Origin: Sphaerotilus natans
GTDB taxonomy: Bacteria; Pseudomonadota; Gammaproteobacteria; Burkholderiales; Burkholderiaceae_C
Direction: 5' to 3'
Assembly: GCF_900156335.1 (NCBI RefSeq)
Contig: NZ_FTMZ01000013.1
Span: 1-64,000, forward strand
Length of the DNA: 64,000 nt
Position 1 is the stretch's first letter, and the number at the start of each line of letters is the position of its first letter. The notes under the pieces are model-generated. The model saw only the letters and a list, made by a program, of their open reading frames with translations, had not been told where the DNA came from and ran no database searches. Position numbers and translations under genes: made by a program. Positions 31,625 through 41,081 of the stretch are shown piece after piece.

Positions 31625-32842
31625 ATGGGTATCGAGATGATCGAAGAGTTCAATCAGGGCACGCAGATCAAGGTGATCGGCGTGGGTGGCGGCGGCGGCA
31701 ATGCGGTCGACCACATGATCAACCGCGGCGTGCAGGGCGTGGAGTTCATCTGCGCCAACACCGACGCACAGGCACTGAACCGTTCCAAGGCGCACACGCT
31801 GCTGCAGCTCGGCCACACCGGTCTGGGCGCAGGCTCGCGTCCGGAGGCCGGCAAGGCCTCGGCCGAAGAAGCGGTCGACCGCATCAAGGCGGCGCTGGAA
31901 GGCGCCCACATGGTCTTCATCACCGCCGGCATGGGCGGTGGCACCGGCACCGGCGCGGCCCCGGTCATTGCCCGCCTGGCCAAGGACATGGGCATCCTGA
32001 CCGTCGGCGTGGTCACCAAGCCCTTCGAGTTCGAGGGCCCGCGCCGCATGAAGCAGGCCGACACCGGGCTCAACGAGCTCGAGGCCAATGTCGATTCGCT
32101 GATCGTCGTGCTCAACGAGAAGCTGCTCGAGGTCCTCGGTGACGACATCACCCAGGAAGAGGCCTTTGCCGAGGCCAACGACGTGCTGCGCAATGCCGTC
32201 GGCGGCATCAGCGACATCATCCACATTCCTGGCCTGGTCAACGTCGACTTCGAGGACGTCAAGACCGTCATGAGCGAGCCGGGCAAGGCGATGATGGGCA
32301 CCGCCACCTCCAGCGGCCCGGACCGCGCCAAGAAGGCCGCCGAGGCGGCCGTGGCCTGCCCGCTGCTCGAGGGCGTCGACCTGTCCGGCGCGCGCGGCGT
32401 GCTGGTGCTGATCGCCGCGAGCAAGCAGAACTTCAAGCTGTCGGAAAGCCGCAACGCGATGCAGACGATCCGTCGCTACGCGGCGGAAGAGGCCCATGTG
32501 ATCTACGGCACCGCCTACGACGAGAGCCTGGGCGACGCGCTGCGGGTGACCGTCATCGCGACCGGTCTGTCCTCGGGCGCCAAGGTCCAGCCGGTGGCGC
32601 CGCAGCAGCGTGTGGTCCAGGTGGTGCCGCCCGCAGTAGGGCAACGCACCGGCACCGACAACATCCCGGTCCTGACGCATCCGCTGGTCGACCAGCAGCG
32701 CGGCGGTGCCTCGGTCGGCTCGTCCTCGCCGAGCGTGTGGCGTCCGAACCGCACCCAGGCCGCGGCCCGGGTCGACGCGATGGCCTCGAAGGGCATGGAC
32801 GAGATCGAGATCCCGGCCTTCCTGCGCAAGCAGGCGGACTGA
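31625..32842 (+). CDS. ftsZ: Cell division protein FtsZ
   Basis: Tubulin-like GTPase that forms the division ring. It has 405 residues with the glycine loop VGGGGGNAVDHM, the tubulin signature GGGTGTG (104-110), and NDVLRNAVGGISDII. The C-terminal conserved peptide DEIEIPAFLRKQAD, which binds FtsA and ZipA-type partners, is present. AAGGAGAG precedes the ATG. A strong hairpin follows the gene. Confidence 0.98.
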   Translation: MGIEMIEEFNQGTQIKVIGVGGGGGNAVDHMINRGVQGVEFICANTDAQALNRSKAHTLLQLGHTGLGAGSRPEAGKASAEEAVDRIKAALEGAHMVFITAGMGGGTGTGAAPVIARLAKDMGILTVGVVTKPFEFEGPRRMKQADTGLNELEANVDSLIVVLNEKLLEVLGDDITQEEAFAEANDVLRNAVGGISDIIHIPGLVNVDFEDVKTVMSEPGKAMMGTATSSGPDRAKKAAEAAVACPLLEGVDLSGARGVLVLIAASKQNFKLSESRNAMQTIRRYAAEEAHVIYGTAYDESLGDALRVTVIATGLSSGAKVQPVAPQQRVVQVVPPAVGQRTGTDNIPVLTHPLVDQQRGGASVGSSSPSVWRPNRTQAAARVDAMASKGMDEIEIPAFLRKQAD

Positions 32843-32886
32843 CACGCCCGCACGCTCCCGTTCCCTTTCCTTGCTGCTTCCTGTTT

Positions 32887-32912
32887 GCCCGGTGTCCTCG
32901 CGGACACCGGGC
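32887..32912 (+). terminator. Rho-independent-type terminator after ftsZ
   Basis: An 11-bp perfect stem GCCCGGTGTCC / GGACACCGGGC closes a TCGC loop and is followed by CTTGTCGTTT, a weak T-rich tail. It lies 45 nt after the ftsZ stop and before lpxC, so it should end most dcw transcription. Confidence 0.75.
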
Positions 32913-32963
32913 CTTGTCGTTTGCGCAACGCCCGCGCGACATCGTGCTGCCTAGAATGTGGTC

Positions 32964-33899
32964 ATGCTGCCCCAACGCACCCTCAAGTCGCTGACCCGCG
33001 CCGTCGGTGTCGGCCTGCACAGCGGCCAGAAGGTCGAGCTCGTGCTGCGCCCGGCCGCGCCGGACACCGGTCTGGTCTTCCACCGCATCGACCTGCCCAC
33101 GCCGGTCGACATTCCGGTCACGCCGCAGTCGGTCTGCGACACCCGCATGGCGACGACGATCTCGCCCGGCGGTGATCCCGGTGCGCCGAAGGTGCAGACC
33201 ATCGAGCATCTGCTGTCGGCGGTCGCCGGTCTGGGCATCGACAACCTGCACATCGACATCACCGCCGACGAGGTGCCGATTCTCGACGGCTCCTCGGCCA
33301 GCTTCGTCTTCCTGCTGCAGAGCGCCGGCATCGCGCTGCAGGACGCGCCCAAGCGCTTCATCCGGGTGCGCAAGCCGGTGGAGATCCGTGAAGGCGAGGG
33401 CCGCACGCTGAAGTGGGCGCGGCTGGCGCCTTACCACGGCTATCGGCTCGGCTTCGAGATCGAGTTCGGCCATCCGGCGGTGGACGCCACCGGGCAGCGC
33501 GTCGTCTTCGACTTCGCTTCAGGGCGCTACAAGCAGGACATCGCGCGGGCGCGCACTTTCGGCTTCACGAAGGATGTCGAGATGATGCGCTCGCGTGGCC
33601 TCAGCCTGGGCGGCAGCATGGACAACGCGATCGTCGTCGACGACTACCGCGTGCTCAACGCCGAGGGGCTTCGCTACGACGACGAGTTCGTCAAGCACAA
33701 GATCCTTGATGCCATCGGCGACCTGCATGTCTGCGGCCGGCCGCTGCTGGCCGACTACACCGCCTACAAGAGCGGCCATGCGCTCAACAACCGCCTGCTG
33801 CGCGCGCTCCTGGCCGACGAGTCCGCCTGGGAGATCGTGACCTTCCAGGACGAGCGCCTGGCGCCGCGGGGTCTGGCCGATCTGGCGCCGGCCTGGTGA
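32964..33899 (+). CDS. lpxC: UDP-3-O-acyl-N-acetylglucosamine deacetylase LpxC
   Basis: Zn-dependent deacetylase, the committed step of lipid A synthesis. It has 311 residues. [21 protein letters not shown] is the canonical start, so the ATG at 32964 is preferred over the GTG at 32958. The zinc/catalytic motifs [16 protein letters not shown] and [11 protein letters not shown] are present. TAGAAT (32952-32957) lies only 6 nt before the ATG, so the transcript from it would be nearly leaderless; no good -35 is visible. Confidence 0.97.
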   Translation: MLPQRTLKSLTRAVGVGLHSGQKVELVLRPAAPDTGLVFHRIDLPTPVDIPVTPQSVCDTRMATTISPGGDPGAPKVQTIEHLLSAVAGLGIDNLHIDITADEVPILDGSSASFVFLLQSAGIALQDAPKRFIRVRKPVEIREGEGRTLKWARLAPYHGYRLGFEIEFGHPAVDATGQRVVFDFASGRYKQDIARARTFGFTKDVEMMRSRGLSLGGSMDNAIVVDDYRVLNAEGLRYDDEFVKHKILDAIGDLHVCGRPLLADYTAYKSGHALNNRLLRALLADESAWEIVTFQDERLAPRGLADLAPAW

Positions 33900-33903
33900 T
33901 CCC

Positions 33904-34089
33904 GTGCTGGTCTTCCGCACCCTGGTCTTTCTGCTGATGGTGGCCGGGCTGCTGAGCTTCGCGGTCTACCTGGCCACTGGCGAGGCGCGCTGGCGTCGGC
34001 TGGGGCTGCTGATCGTGCGCTGGACCGTCATCGCCGCGCTGGGATTCTTCGCGGTGCTGCTGCTGCAGCGGCTCGCGCTGGTGCTGTAG
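33904..34089 (+). CDS. Small two-helix membrane protein
   Basis: Function unknown. The 61-residue frame starts at a GTG 4 nt after lpxC and consists almost entirely of two membrane helices (about residues 5-24 and 36-58) separated by a short basic loop (GEARWRRLG). The close spacing to lpxC suggests co-transcription. High G+C makes chance open frames common here, but the hydrophobic pattern is protein-like. Confidence 0.6.
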   Translation: MLVFRTLVFLLMVAGLLSFAVYLATGEARWRRLGLLIVRWTVIAALGFFAVLLLQRLALVL

Positions 34090-34250
34090 GTCACGCGGCG
34101 GGGCCGGGTGCGCGCCAGGCTCCAGTCGGCATCGCTCAATTTCCGCAGATTTTCTCCGATCTCCCCGGCGGGATGCTCCGTGGGGAGCCTCCCACCGTTT
34201 CCGGGCTGCTCAGCCCGTCGAGCCCCGACCGGGGCAGGGAGGTACGACAC

Positions 34251-34925
34251 ATGAGCACTGGCGCATCCGGTGGCGTTCAAGCCGCCTCGCACACGCTCTA
34301 CATCACTGCGGGTTCTGGCAACAGCTACAAGCCGGTCCAGGTGCTGGCCCAGCGCGGCGCCGGGACACCTGCGGTGCACTGCCATCTGCAGCCGATCGAC
34401 GTGCTCGGCGGCGAGACGCGCCGGCCTGGCTTCCTGGCCATCAATCCGCGCGGGCAGGTGCCTTTCCTGCTGACCGACCGTGGCGAGCGCCTGGGCGAGT
34501 CGAACGCGATCGCCTGGTATCTGGCCGAGGGCAGCGCGCTGATCCCGGCCGCGCCGCTGCACCGGGCGCAGGCCATCCAGTGGATGATCTTCGAACAGAC
34601 CGCGCTGGAGCCGAACATCTCGCCGGCACGCTTCTTCTCGACCCTCGTGCCGGCGCTGCGCGAGGCCAACGCGGCACGCTTTCCCGGCTGGCTGGACGCC
34701 GGCCATGCCGGGCTGGCGCTGCTGGACGCGCATCTGGCCGAGCGCGAGTTCCTGTGCGACAGCGGCTACGGCATCGCCGACATCGCGGTCTTCGGCTACA
34801 CGCACCTGGCCCGCGAGGGCGGCTTCGATCTCGATCGCCATCCGGCCGTGCTGCGCTGGATCGAGCGGGTGCGCTCGCAGCCCGGCCACCGTCCGGTGGC
34901 CGATCTGCTTCAGCCTCTGGCCTGA
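34251..34925 (+). CDS. Glutathione S-transferase family protein
   Basis: Cytosolic GST-like enzyme of 224 residues. The N-terminal thioredoxin fold is seen in GSGNSYKPVQVLAQRG, NPRGQVPFLLTDRGERLGESNAIAWYLAEG (cis-Pro and Glu-Ser glutathione motif). The C-terminal helical domain contains YGIADIAVFGYTH. GGGAGG eight bases before the ATG supports this start. Substrate unknown. Confidence 0.85.
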   Translation: MSTGASGGVQAASHTLYITAGSGNSYKPVQVLAQRGAGTPAVHCHLQPIDVLGGETRRPGFLAINPRGQVPFLLTDRGERLGESNAIAWYLAEGSALIPAAPLHRAQAIQWMIFEQTALEPNISPARFFSTLVPALREANAARFPGWLDAGHAGLALLDAHLAEREFLCDSGYGIADIAVFGYTHLAREGGFDLDRHPAVLRWIERVRSQPGHRPVADLLQPLA

Positions 34926-34939
34926 GCGGGAGTGCGCCG

Positions 34940-37009
34940 ATGCAGGCTCTGACTCTCGAGCCCGCGCGGGTCGACGCGGCCGTGCTGCTCGACCGGCTCG
35001 ATCATCCGGTGTGGATCTTCGACATCGATCGTGGCCGGGTGCACTGGGCCAATGCCGAGGCGGTGCGGATGTGGCAGGCCGGCAGCCTCGAGGACCTGCG
35101 CGCCCGCGACATGGGCCGTGGCATGTCGGTGGCGGTGGCGCGGCGGCTGCGCCAGTACCAGGCCGACTTCCAGTCCGGCGAGCGCTTCGGCGAGCAGTGG
35201 ACGCTGTATCCGGCCGGCGTGCCGGTCACGCTGTGGGTCGACTTCAGCGGCTGGCGGCTCGACGACGGCCGCATGGCGATGCTGTGCGACGCCCGGCGTG
35301 CCGAGACGGCTGCGCCGCCGGACTCGCTGCGCAGCGTCGACGCGCTGCTGCACACCGAGGTGATGACCACGCTGTACAGCCGTGCTGGTCGTGCGCTCTA
35401 CCGCAATCCGGCCTCGCGCTCCAGCGTGGCCGAAGGGTCGGAGCGGCTGTCGTCCCGGCTGGTCGACCGCGAGGACCTGCGTGATCTGGTCACCGCGCTG
35501 CAGGTCTGCGGCGAAGGCAAGATCATCGCGCGGGTGCGCACCGCGGCGGGCGAGCGCTGGCACGACCTGTCGGCGCGGCTGTGCAGCGATCCGGTGACCG
35601 GACGGCGCGCGCTGCTGGTCACCGAGATCGACATCAGCGGCCTGAAGCAGGCCCAGGCCCAGGCGCAGTATCTGGCCGACCACGACCAGCTCACCGGCCT
35701 GCCCAACCGCAACCAGGTCATCAAGGACTTCTCCCAGACCCTGAAGGCCTGCCGGCTGCGCGGCGACGAGGCGGCGCTGGTCTTCGTCGATCTGGACCAT
35801 TTCAAGCGGGTCAACGATTCGCTCGGCCATGCGGTCGGCGACGAGCTGCTGGTGCAGCTGGCACGGCGCCTGAACGATGCGCTCGAGCCGGGCGAGCGGG
35901 TGGCACGGCTGGGCGGCGACGAGTTCCTGCTGCTGCTGCCGCACCGCGAGGCCGCCGCGCGGGCCGAGCGGCGCGCTGACGCGCTGGTGGCGCTGATCTC
36001 CCAGCCGGTGGTGCTGCCGCAGACCGAGCTGCGCGTCACGCCCTCGATCGGCATCAGTGTCTTCCCGCACGACGGCGAGGACATCGACACGCTGATGCGC
36101 CACGCCGATCTGGCGATGTACGGCGCCAAGGCGGCCGGGCGCGGTGGTGCGATGCGCTTCCGTCCCGAGATGACCGCCTCGGCGCAGTCGCGCCTGGCGC
36201 TGGAAGTCGAGCTGCGCCGGGCGTTGGCGCAGGGGCAGATCAGCGTCCATTACCAGCCGCGGGTCGATGTGGTCAGCGGCGGCATCGTCGGCGCCGAGGC
36301 GCTGGTGCGCTGGCACCATCCCGAGCGCGGCATGATCCCGCCGGATGTCTTCATCTCGGTCTGCGAGGACTGCGGCCTGATCTGCGAGCTCGGCGCGCTG
36401 GTGCTGGAGAAGGCCTGCGCGCAGCAGGTGGCCTGGGCGGGGGCCGGGCGCGTGCTGACCGTGTCGGTCAACCTGTCGCCGCGCCAGTTCTTCCACGCCG
36501 GCCTGATCGACGAGATCGACGCGATCCTGAAGCGCACCGGCTGCGATCCGCGCCGCATCGAGCTGGAGATCACCGAGTCGGTGCTGCTCGGCCACGACGA
36601 CCGCACCGTCACTGCGCTGGAGTCGCTCGGTCAGATGGGCCTGCGCATCGCCATCGACGATTTCGGCACCGGCTACTCCAACCTGGCCTATCTGCACCGC
36701 TATCCGGTCGACACGCTGAAGATCGACCGATCCTTCATCCGCGCGCTGTCCGACCGCCCGGCGATCACCGAGATGATCGTCACCATGTGCCGCATGCTCG
36801 GCGTGACCATGGTGGCCGAGGGCGTCGAGCTGGCCGGGCAGCTGGAATGGCTGCGTGGCCACGGCGTGCACGAGTATCAGGGCTGGCTGTTCGGCCCGGC
36901 CGTGCCGCCGGACGAGTTCGAGCGGCGCTGGCCGATCCTCACAGCTGCGTGCGCAGCGCCCACAGCTCCGGGAACAGCTCCGTGTCCAGCATCCGGCGCA
37001 GGTAGCTGA
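34940..37009 (+). CDS. PAS-GGDEF-EAL cyclic di-GMP signalling protein
   Basis: Bifunctional-type c-di-GMP protein of 689 residues: a PAS-like N terminus ([21 protein letters not shown], about 22-45), a second PAS-like segment (about 136-235), a GGDEF domain with intact GGDEF (325-329), and an EAL domain with EAL (453-455), [12 protein letters not shown] and EGVE. No RxxD inhibitory site is seen ahead of GGDEF. No transmembrane segment is visible, so it is probably cytoplasmic. Its last 71 nt overlap the convergent kynA gene. Confidence 0.9.
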   Translation: MQALTLEPARVDAAVLLDRLDHPVWIFDIDRGRVHWANAEAVRMWQAGSLEDLRARDMGRGMSVAVARRLRQYQADFQSGERFGEQWTLYPAGVPVTLWVDFSGWRLDDGRMAMLCDARRAETAAPPDSLRSVDALLHTEVMTTLYSRAGRALYRNPASRSSVAEGSERLSSRLVDREDLRDLVTALQVCGEGKIIARVRTAAGERWHDLSARLCSDPVTGRRALLVTEIDISGLKQAQAQAQYLADHDQLTGLPNRNQVIKDFSQTLKACRLRGDEAALVFVDLDHFKRVNDSLGHAVGDELLVQLARRLNDALEPGERVARLGGDEFLLLLPHREAAARAERRADALVALISQPVVLPQTELRVTPSIGISVFPHDGEDIDTLMRHADLAMYGAKAAGRGGAMRFRPEMTASAQSRLALEVELRRALAQGQISVHYQPRVDVVSGGIVGAEALVRWHHPERGMIPPDVFISVCEDCGLICELGALVLEKACAQQVAWAGAGRVLTVSVNLSPRQFFHAGLIDEIDAILKRTGCDPRRIELEITESVLLGHDDRTVTALESLGQMGLRIAIDDFGTGYSNLAYLHRYPVDTLKIDRSFIRALSDRPAITEMIVTMCRMLGVTMVAEGVELAGQLEWLRGHGVHEYQGWLFGPAVPPDEFERRWPILTAACAAPTAPGTAPCPASGAGS

Positions 37010-37805
37010 CGCCGCCGGTGCCGCCGGTGCCGCGCTTGAAGCCGATCACCCGCTCCACCGTGGTCAGGTGGCGGAAGCGCCAGAGCCGGAAGGCGTCCTC
37101 CAGATCGGTCAGCTCCTCGCCGAGCTGATAGAGATCCCAGTGGCGCTGGGGATCGCGGTAGACGGTGAGCCACGCCTGCTCGACCGCCTCGTCGGCCACG
37201 TAGGGCTGGGTCCAGTCGCGCTCCAGGTGGCTGATGGGCACGGCGATGCCGCGGCGCGCCAGCAGGCGCAGCGCCTCGTCGTACAGGCCCGGCGCCTGCC
37301 AGGCCGCCTCCACCGTGGCCAGCAGGTCCGGCCGGTGCGCGTGCGGCTGCAGCATGGCGGCGTTCTTGTTGCCCAGGCTGAACTCGATGCAGCGGTACTG
37401 CCAGCTCTGGAAGCCGCTGGAGTGGCCCAGGTAGGGCCGGATGGCCGAGTACTCGGGCGGCGTCATCGTGGCCAGCACATCCCAGGCGTGGACCAGCTGT
37501 TCCATGATCTTGGAGACGCGGGCCAGCATCTTGAACGCCGGCTGCAGTTCGTCGCGCGCGATGGCGCCGACCGCGGTGGTCAGCTCGTGCAGCATCAGCT
37601 TCATCCACAGCTCGGAGGTCTGGTGCTGGACGATGAACAGCAGCTCGTTGTGGTCCGGCGAGAGAGGCTTCTGCGCGGTGAGGATCTGGTCGAGCTGCAG
37701 ATAGTCGCCATAGCTCATGTCGCCGGAGAAATCGAGCTGCGCGCCTTCGTCGCGCACGATGGCCTCGCCGCGGGGTGCGGACGGGGCGTGGTAGGGGCAG
37801 GACAT
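36939..37805 (-). CDS. kynA: Tryptophan 2,3-dioxygenase
   Basis: Haem enzyme opening the indole ring of tryptophan to N-formylkynurenine, the first step of the kynurenine pathway. It has 288 residues and includes [25 protein letters not shown]-like [19 protein letters not shown], and [29 protein letters not shown] near the haem site. It is the third gene of kynB-kynU-kynA. Its 3' end overlaps the GGDEF-EAL gene. Confidence 0.97.
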   Translation of the reverse strand: MSCPYHAPSAPRGEAIVRDEGAQLDFSGDMSYGDYLQLDQILTAQKPLSPDHNELLFIVQHQTSELWMKLMLHELTTAVGAIARDELQPAFKMLARVSKIMEQLVHAWDVLATMTPPEYSAIRPYLGHSSGFQSWQYRCIEFSLGNKNAAMLQPHAHRPDLLATVEAAWQAPGLYDEALRLLARRGIAVPISHLERDWTQPYVADEAVEQAWLTVYRDPQRHWDLYQLGEELTDLEDAFRLWRFRHLTTVERVIGFKRGTGGTGGVSYLRRMLDTELFPELWALRTQL

Positions 37806-37848
37806 GCGGTCTCCTTGTTCTTGTTCCGGTCGTCGTTTCGGTCGTCGT

Positions 37849-39165
37849 TCAGGTCACCGCGGCCTTGGCCATGAAGCGGGCCTCGCGCCATTCGCCGCGG
37901 GCCAGCACCTCGGCCAGGGCCTGGATGGCGTCGAACACGTCGACGAAGCGGGTGTAGAGCGGCGTGAAGCCGAAGCGCAGCAGGTGCGGCTCGGCGGCGG
38001 TGCCGTCGCCGGCGCGGTAGTCGCCGATCACGCCGCGGGCGATCAGGGCCTGCATCACCGCATAGCCGTCGATCGAGCCATCGGCCGGCACGCCCAGCGA
38101 CACCTGGCTGCCGCGCTGCGCGGCGTCCAGCGGGGTGTGGATCGTCAGGCCGCTGCCGGCCAGGTGCTGGCGCACCAGCGCGATGAACAGCTCGGACAGG
38201 GCGACCGACTTGGTCCGCAGCGCGGCCATGCCGCCCAGGGGCTCGGCGGCCAGCATGGCGTCCACGCCGCATTCCAGCGCGCTGGCGCCGATCACCGGTG
38301 GCGTGCCGCACAGGTAGCGCTGCATGCCGGGCGCCGGGCGGTAGCCGGGCTCGAAGACGAAGGGCGCGGCGTGGCCCATCCAGCCCGACAGCGGCTGCCA
38401 GAAGCGCTCGGCGTGGCGCGGGTGGGCCCAGCAGAAGGCCGGCGCGCCGGGGCCGCCGTTGAGGTACTTGTAGCCGCAGCCCACGGCGAAGTCGGCGTTG
38501 GCGCCGTTCAGGTCCACCGGCACCGCGCCGGCCGAGTGTGCCAGGTCCCACAGCATCAGCGCGCCGGCGGCGTGGGCCTGGGCGGTGACGGCGGCCATGT
38601 CGGCCATGCGGCCGCTGCGGTAGTTGACCTGGGTGAGCATCAGCACGGCCACGTCCGAACCGGCGCCGGACGCCAGGCGGGCCGGGATCGCGTCGATGTC
38701 GTGCAGCTCCAGCACCATGCCGTGCTGGGCCGCGACCGACTCGGCGATGTAGAGGTCGGTGGGGAAGTTGCTGCGCTCGGAGACGATCACCCGGCGTGCC
38801 GGGTCGTCGGCCTGGGCGATGCGGGCGGCGGCGCTCAGCACCTTGAACAGGTTGACCGAGGTCGAGTCGGCCACCACCAGCTCGCCCGGGGCGGCGCCCA
38901 CCAGGCGGCCGATCTTGTCGCCCACGCGGCGCGGCAGGTCGATCCAGCCGGCGCTGTTCCAGCTGCGGATCAGGCCCTGGCCCCATTCCTGGGTCACCAC
39001 GTCCTGCACGCGGGCGGCGGTGGCGCGCGGCAGCACGCCCAGCGAGTTGCCGTCGAGGTAGTTCACGCCGGCGGGCAGATCGAACTGCTCGCGCAGCGGG
39101 GCCAGCGGGTCGGCGGTGTCACGGGCGGCGCAGGCAGCGCGGTCCAGGGCTTGGGGGTCGGTCAT
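37849..39165 (-). CDS. kynU: Kynureninase
   Basis: PLP enzyme cleaving kynurenine to anthranilate and alanine. From the ATG at 39163-39165 it has 438 residues, with [14 protein letters not shown] at the N terminus and the PLP lysine Lys233 in [16 protein letters not shown], preceded by [20 protein letters not shown] at 39180 could extend it by five residues. It lies 43 nt upstream of kynA. Confidence 0.96.
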   Translation of the reverse strand: MTDPQALDRAACAARDTADPLAPLREQFDLPAGVNYLDGNSLGVLPRATAARVQDVVTQEWGQGLIRSWNSAGWIDLPRRVGDKIGRLVGAAPGELVVADSTSVNLFKVLSAAARIAQADDPARRVIVSERSNFPTDLYIAESVAAQHGMVLELHDIDAIPARLASGAGSDVAVLMLTQVNYRSGRMADMAAVTAQAHAAGALMLWDLAHSAGAVPVDLNGANADFAVGCGYKYLNGGPGAPAFCWAHPRHAERFWQPLSGWMGHAAPFVFEPGYRPAPGMQRYLCGTPPVIGASALECGVDAMLAAEPLGGMAALRTKSVALSELFIALVRQHLAGSGLTIHTPLDAAQRGSQVSLGVPADGSIDGYAVMQALIARGVIGDYRAGDGTAAEPHLLRFGFTPLYTRFVDVFDAIQALAEVLARGEWREARFMAKAAVT

Positions 39166-39190
39166 GGATGTCGGCTCCACGGGGTTCGGT

Positions 39191-39820
39191 TCAGAGGGTT
39201 CGCAGCACGGCGCGCACCGGCGAGGCGCAGGCGCCGGCCAGCTTCAGGGGCAGCGCGATCAGTTCGTAGTCGCCGGCGGGCACCGCGTCGAGCACCAGGT
39301 TCTCCAGCACGCGCAGGTCGCGCTGGCGCAGGATCTGGTGGGCGTCGAGCGTCTTGCTGTCGCCGGGGTCCACGCTGGGCGTGTCGATGCCGACCAGGCG
39401 CACGCCCTGATCGGCCAGCCAGGCCAGGGTCTCGGGGGCGTAGGCGCTGAAGGTAGGGTTCCAGACCGTGTCGGCGCGCTCGCAGGTGCGCACCAGCACG
39501 CGCGGCGGCAGGCCGGCGGCGGCGTGGCGCAGGTGGTCGATGGTGATCAGCGGGCCGCAGCCGATGGCGTGGATCACCCGGCACGGGCCCAGGTAGGCGT
39601 GCAGGTCCACCGCGTCGATGGCGGGCGCGTCGTCGGCGTAGTGCAGCGGCGCGTCGGCATGAGCGCCGACGTGCGGCGACATCGTCACCGCGCTCAGGTT
39701 GACCGGGCAGCCGGGGCCCAGGCGGGCGGTCCAGCGCAGCGCGTAGGGCTCGTCACCGGGGAAGATCGGCGCCGCTGCGCTGACCAGGGGCGAGATGTCG
39801 TGCAGGGTGGGCGGGTTCAT
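39191..39820 (-). CDS. kynB: Arylformamidase (kynurenine formamidase)
   Basis: Hydrolyses N-formylkynurenine to kynurenine, linking KynA and KynU. It has 209 residues of the metal-dependent cyclase-like family, with the metal motif [14 protein letters not shown] and [19 protein letters not shown]. It is the first gene of the operon kynB-kynU-kynA. Confidence 0.95.
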   Translation of the reverse strand: MNPPTLHDISPLVSAAAPIFPGDEPYALRWTARLGPGCPVNLSAVTMSPHVGAHADAPLHYADDAPAIDAVDLHAYLGPCRVIHAIGCGPLITIDHLRHAAAGLPPRVLVRTCERADTVWNPTFSAYAPETLAWLADQGVRLVGIDTPSVDPGDSKTLDAHQILRQRDLRVLENLVLDAVPAGDYELIALPLKLAGACASPVRAVLRTL

Positions 39821-39861
39821 GGCGGCGGCACGTTAAGGGCGTTCCGCAGGCCATGGTGTCG

Positions 39862-39873
39862 GTTGTTTGCAAC
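39862..39873. promoter_or_regulatory. Short palindrome upstream of kynB
   Basis: GTTGTTTGCAAC has perfect GTTG/CAAC arms and lies 42 nt upstream of the kynB start, where an operator of a kyn regulator (for example a KynR/Lrp-type protein) could sit. This is only a positional argument. Confidence 0.25.
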
Positions 39874-39921
39874 GGGGAGGGGAAATACGGGCCACCTCTG
39901 AGGCGAGGGCGTGGGCCACCA

Positions 39922-40668
39922 TCACTTGCAGTTCGCTTCGATCCGCTGAATGGATGAGGCGTCGGAGAAGTTGAACTCGGGGCCGACGTACAGACGCAGG
40001 CATTGCCCGGCGCGAGCCTTCTGGAAGGTGCGCCAGACAGCTTCGCTGGCATTGACCGCGAACATCGAATGCCGGCCTTGAGCGCTCTGGATGTGAATGC
40101 CTTCTTGGCTGAGTTGTGGCGCCGTCGTCAGGTGCAGGTCGATGACCCGGCCCGCCGGTGCAGCCGGCTTGGGGGCCGCCGCGGCCGCCGGCGCTGAGAT
40201 GCGGATGGGCATCGGCTTGAAGACGCGAGGCGTGAGCTGTCCGGTGCGCAACAGGTCGATGCGCTTGCCGTTGGCGACGGCTGTGGCGGAGGTGATCTGC
40301 AGTTGCAGTTGCTCGTCGCAGAGCGCCTCGCCGTCGATCATGACTTCGGCGAAGCGTTCTGCGGAGCTGGAGCCGATGCTGGGCAGATCGAGGGTTTGGG
40401 CCATCAGCCGCCGCCCGGCCTTGTCGAGCACAGTGGCCTGCAGTCGCACCTGCCGGAACTCGTCGAGCCCGCTGTCAAGCGTGAGCGTGGCGACGCATTG
40501 GCCCTGGCCGCCGAAGACCGTGTTGCTGTGCCAGACCTCGATGGCCTGGGCGGGCAGGTTCAGCAGGCTGCCCAGTGCGAGCAAGGGGAGATGGCGCCAC
40601 AGCGCTGGGCGGGACCGGGCCGTGGAAGTCGTGGATGGTCGCAGGGGAGGGCGTGCGGTCAGCGGCAT
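39922..40668 (-). CDS. Secreted protein of unknown function
   Basis: No family recognised. From the ATG at 40666-40668 the 248-residue product has a basic N terminus followed by a hydrophobic signal segment ending near LPAQA (about residue 42), then a beta-rich mature part with four Cys and an Ala/Pro linker (SAPAAAAAPKPAAPAG). The upstream in-frame ATG at 40842 would put about 58 polar residues before the signal, so it is rejected. A CGCGACA palindrome lies 55 bp upstream of the start. It borders the accessory region. Confidence 0.65.
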   Translation of the reverse strand: MPLTARPPLRPSTTSTARSRPALWRHLPLLALGSLLNLPAQAIEVWHSNTVFGGQGQCVATLTLDSGLDEFRQVRLQATVLDKAGRRLMAQTLDLPSIGSSSAERFAEVMIDGEALCDEQLQLQITSATAVANGKRIDLLRTGQLTPRVFKPMPIRISAPAAAAAPKPAAPAGRVIDLHLTTAPQLSQEGIHIQSAQGRHSMFAVNASEAVWRTFQKARAGQCLRLYVGPEFNFSDASSIQRIEANCK

Positions 40669-40719
40669 GAGTTTCGTTGAGTGCGTTGCAGATTCAAATC
40701 GAGTGGTGAGCGTATGAGT

Positions 40720-40742
40720 CGCTCGCGACAGGTGATGTCGCG
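40720..40742 (-). repeat. Left copy of a 23-bp palindrome-containing element
   Basis: On the plus strand the core is CGCGACAGGTGATGTCGCG (40724-40742), a 7-bp inverted repeat with a 5-nt spacer. On the minus strand it is followed by an extra base and GCG. The same element, in the same orientation and with two mismatches over 23 positions, is found at 45171-45193. It could be an operator or a recombination-type repeat. Confidence 0.7.
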
Positions 40743-40790
40743 TGGTCTGCTTGTTGCGCTCGATTACAGTCTCAGGTTTTTCTGAATTTT

Positions 40791-41081
40791 TCAGCCGAGG
40801 CGACGTGTTGGGTGGAAATGAATTTTCTCTATGGCTTTGCATGCGTGGGTATTTATTTCCACAAATTCATTCCACGAGTATTTTCCAGAATATTTTTCCT
40901 CGTACTGTACATCTACCCGGCAAATGGAAGGCCGGTCTGCATATATAGTGCATATTTTATTTTCCTCGCCGTAGTGACGGCAGGTGCCATCACCACGATC
41001 AAGAAGCCGGGTCTCGGCGCTCAGATCAACATGCTGGCAACACAGGCCACATTGGGTGCAGGGAAATTCTGATGGCGTCAT
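40791..41081 (-). CDS. YkgJ-family Cys-cluster protein
   Basis: Probable small metal-binding protein of 96 residues. The Cys pattern is CTQCGLCC (Cys8, 11, 14, 15), Cys34 in GTCRHY, Cys44 in CTIYADRPSIC and Cys54, matching the CxxCxxCC zinc/iron-chelating family. The ATG at 41079-41081 overlaps the stop of the upstream gene (ATGA), which decides the start and implies coupled expression with the HNH-like membrane protein. Function unknown. Its G+C is clearly lower than in core genes. Confidence 0.75.
   Translation of the reverse strand: MTPSEFPCTQCGLCCQHVDLSAETRLLDRGDGTCRHYGEENKICTIYADRPSICRVDVQYEEKYSGKYSWNEFVEINTHACKAIEKIHFHPTRRLG

Noticed and set aside
39889-39920. Direct repeat GGGCCACC (39889-39896 and 39913-39920) near the left edge of the accessory region
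   Set aside because: Only 8 bp, GC-rich and close together; no matching copy at the right edge was noticed, so it is not good evidence for an insertion site.
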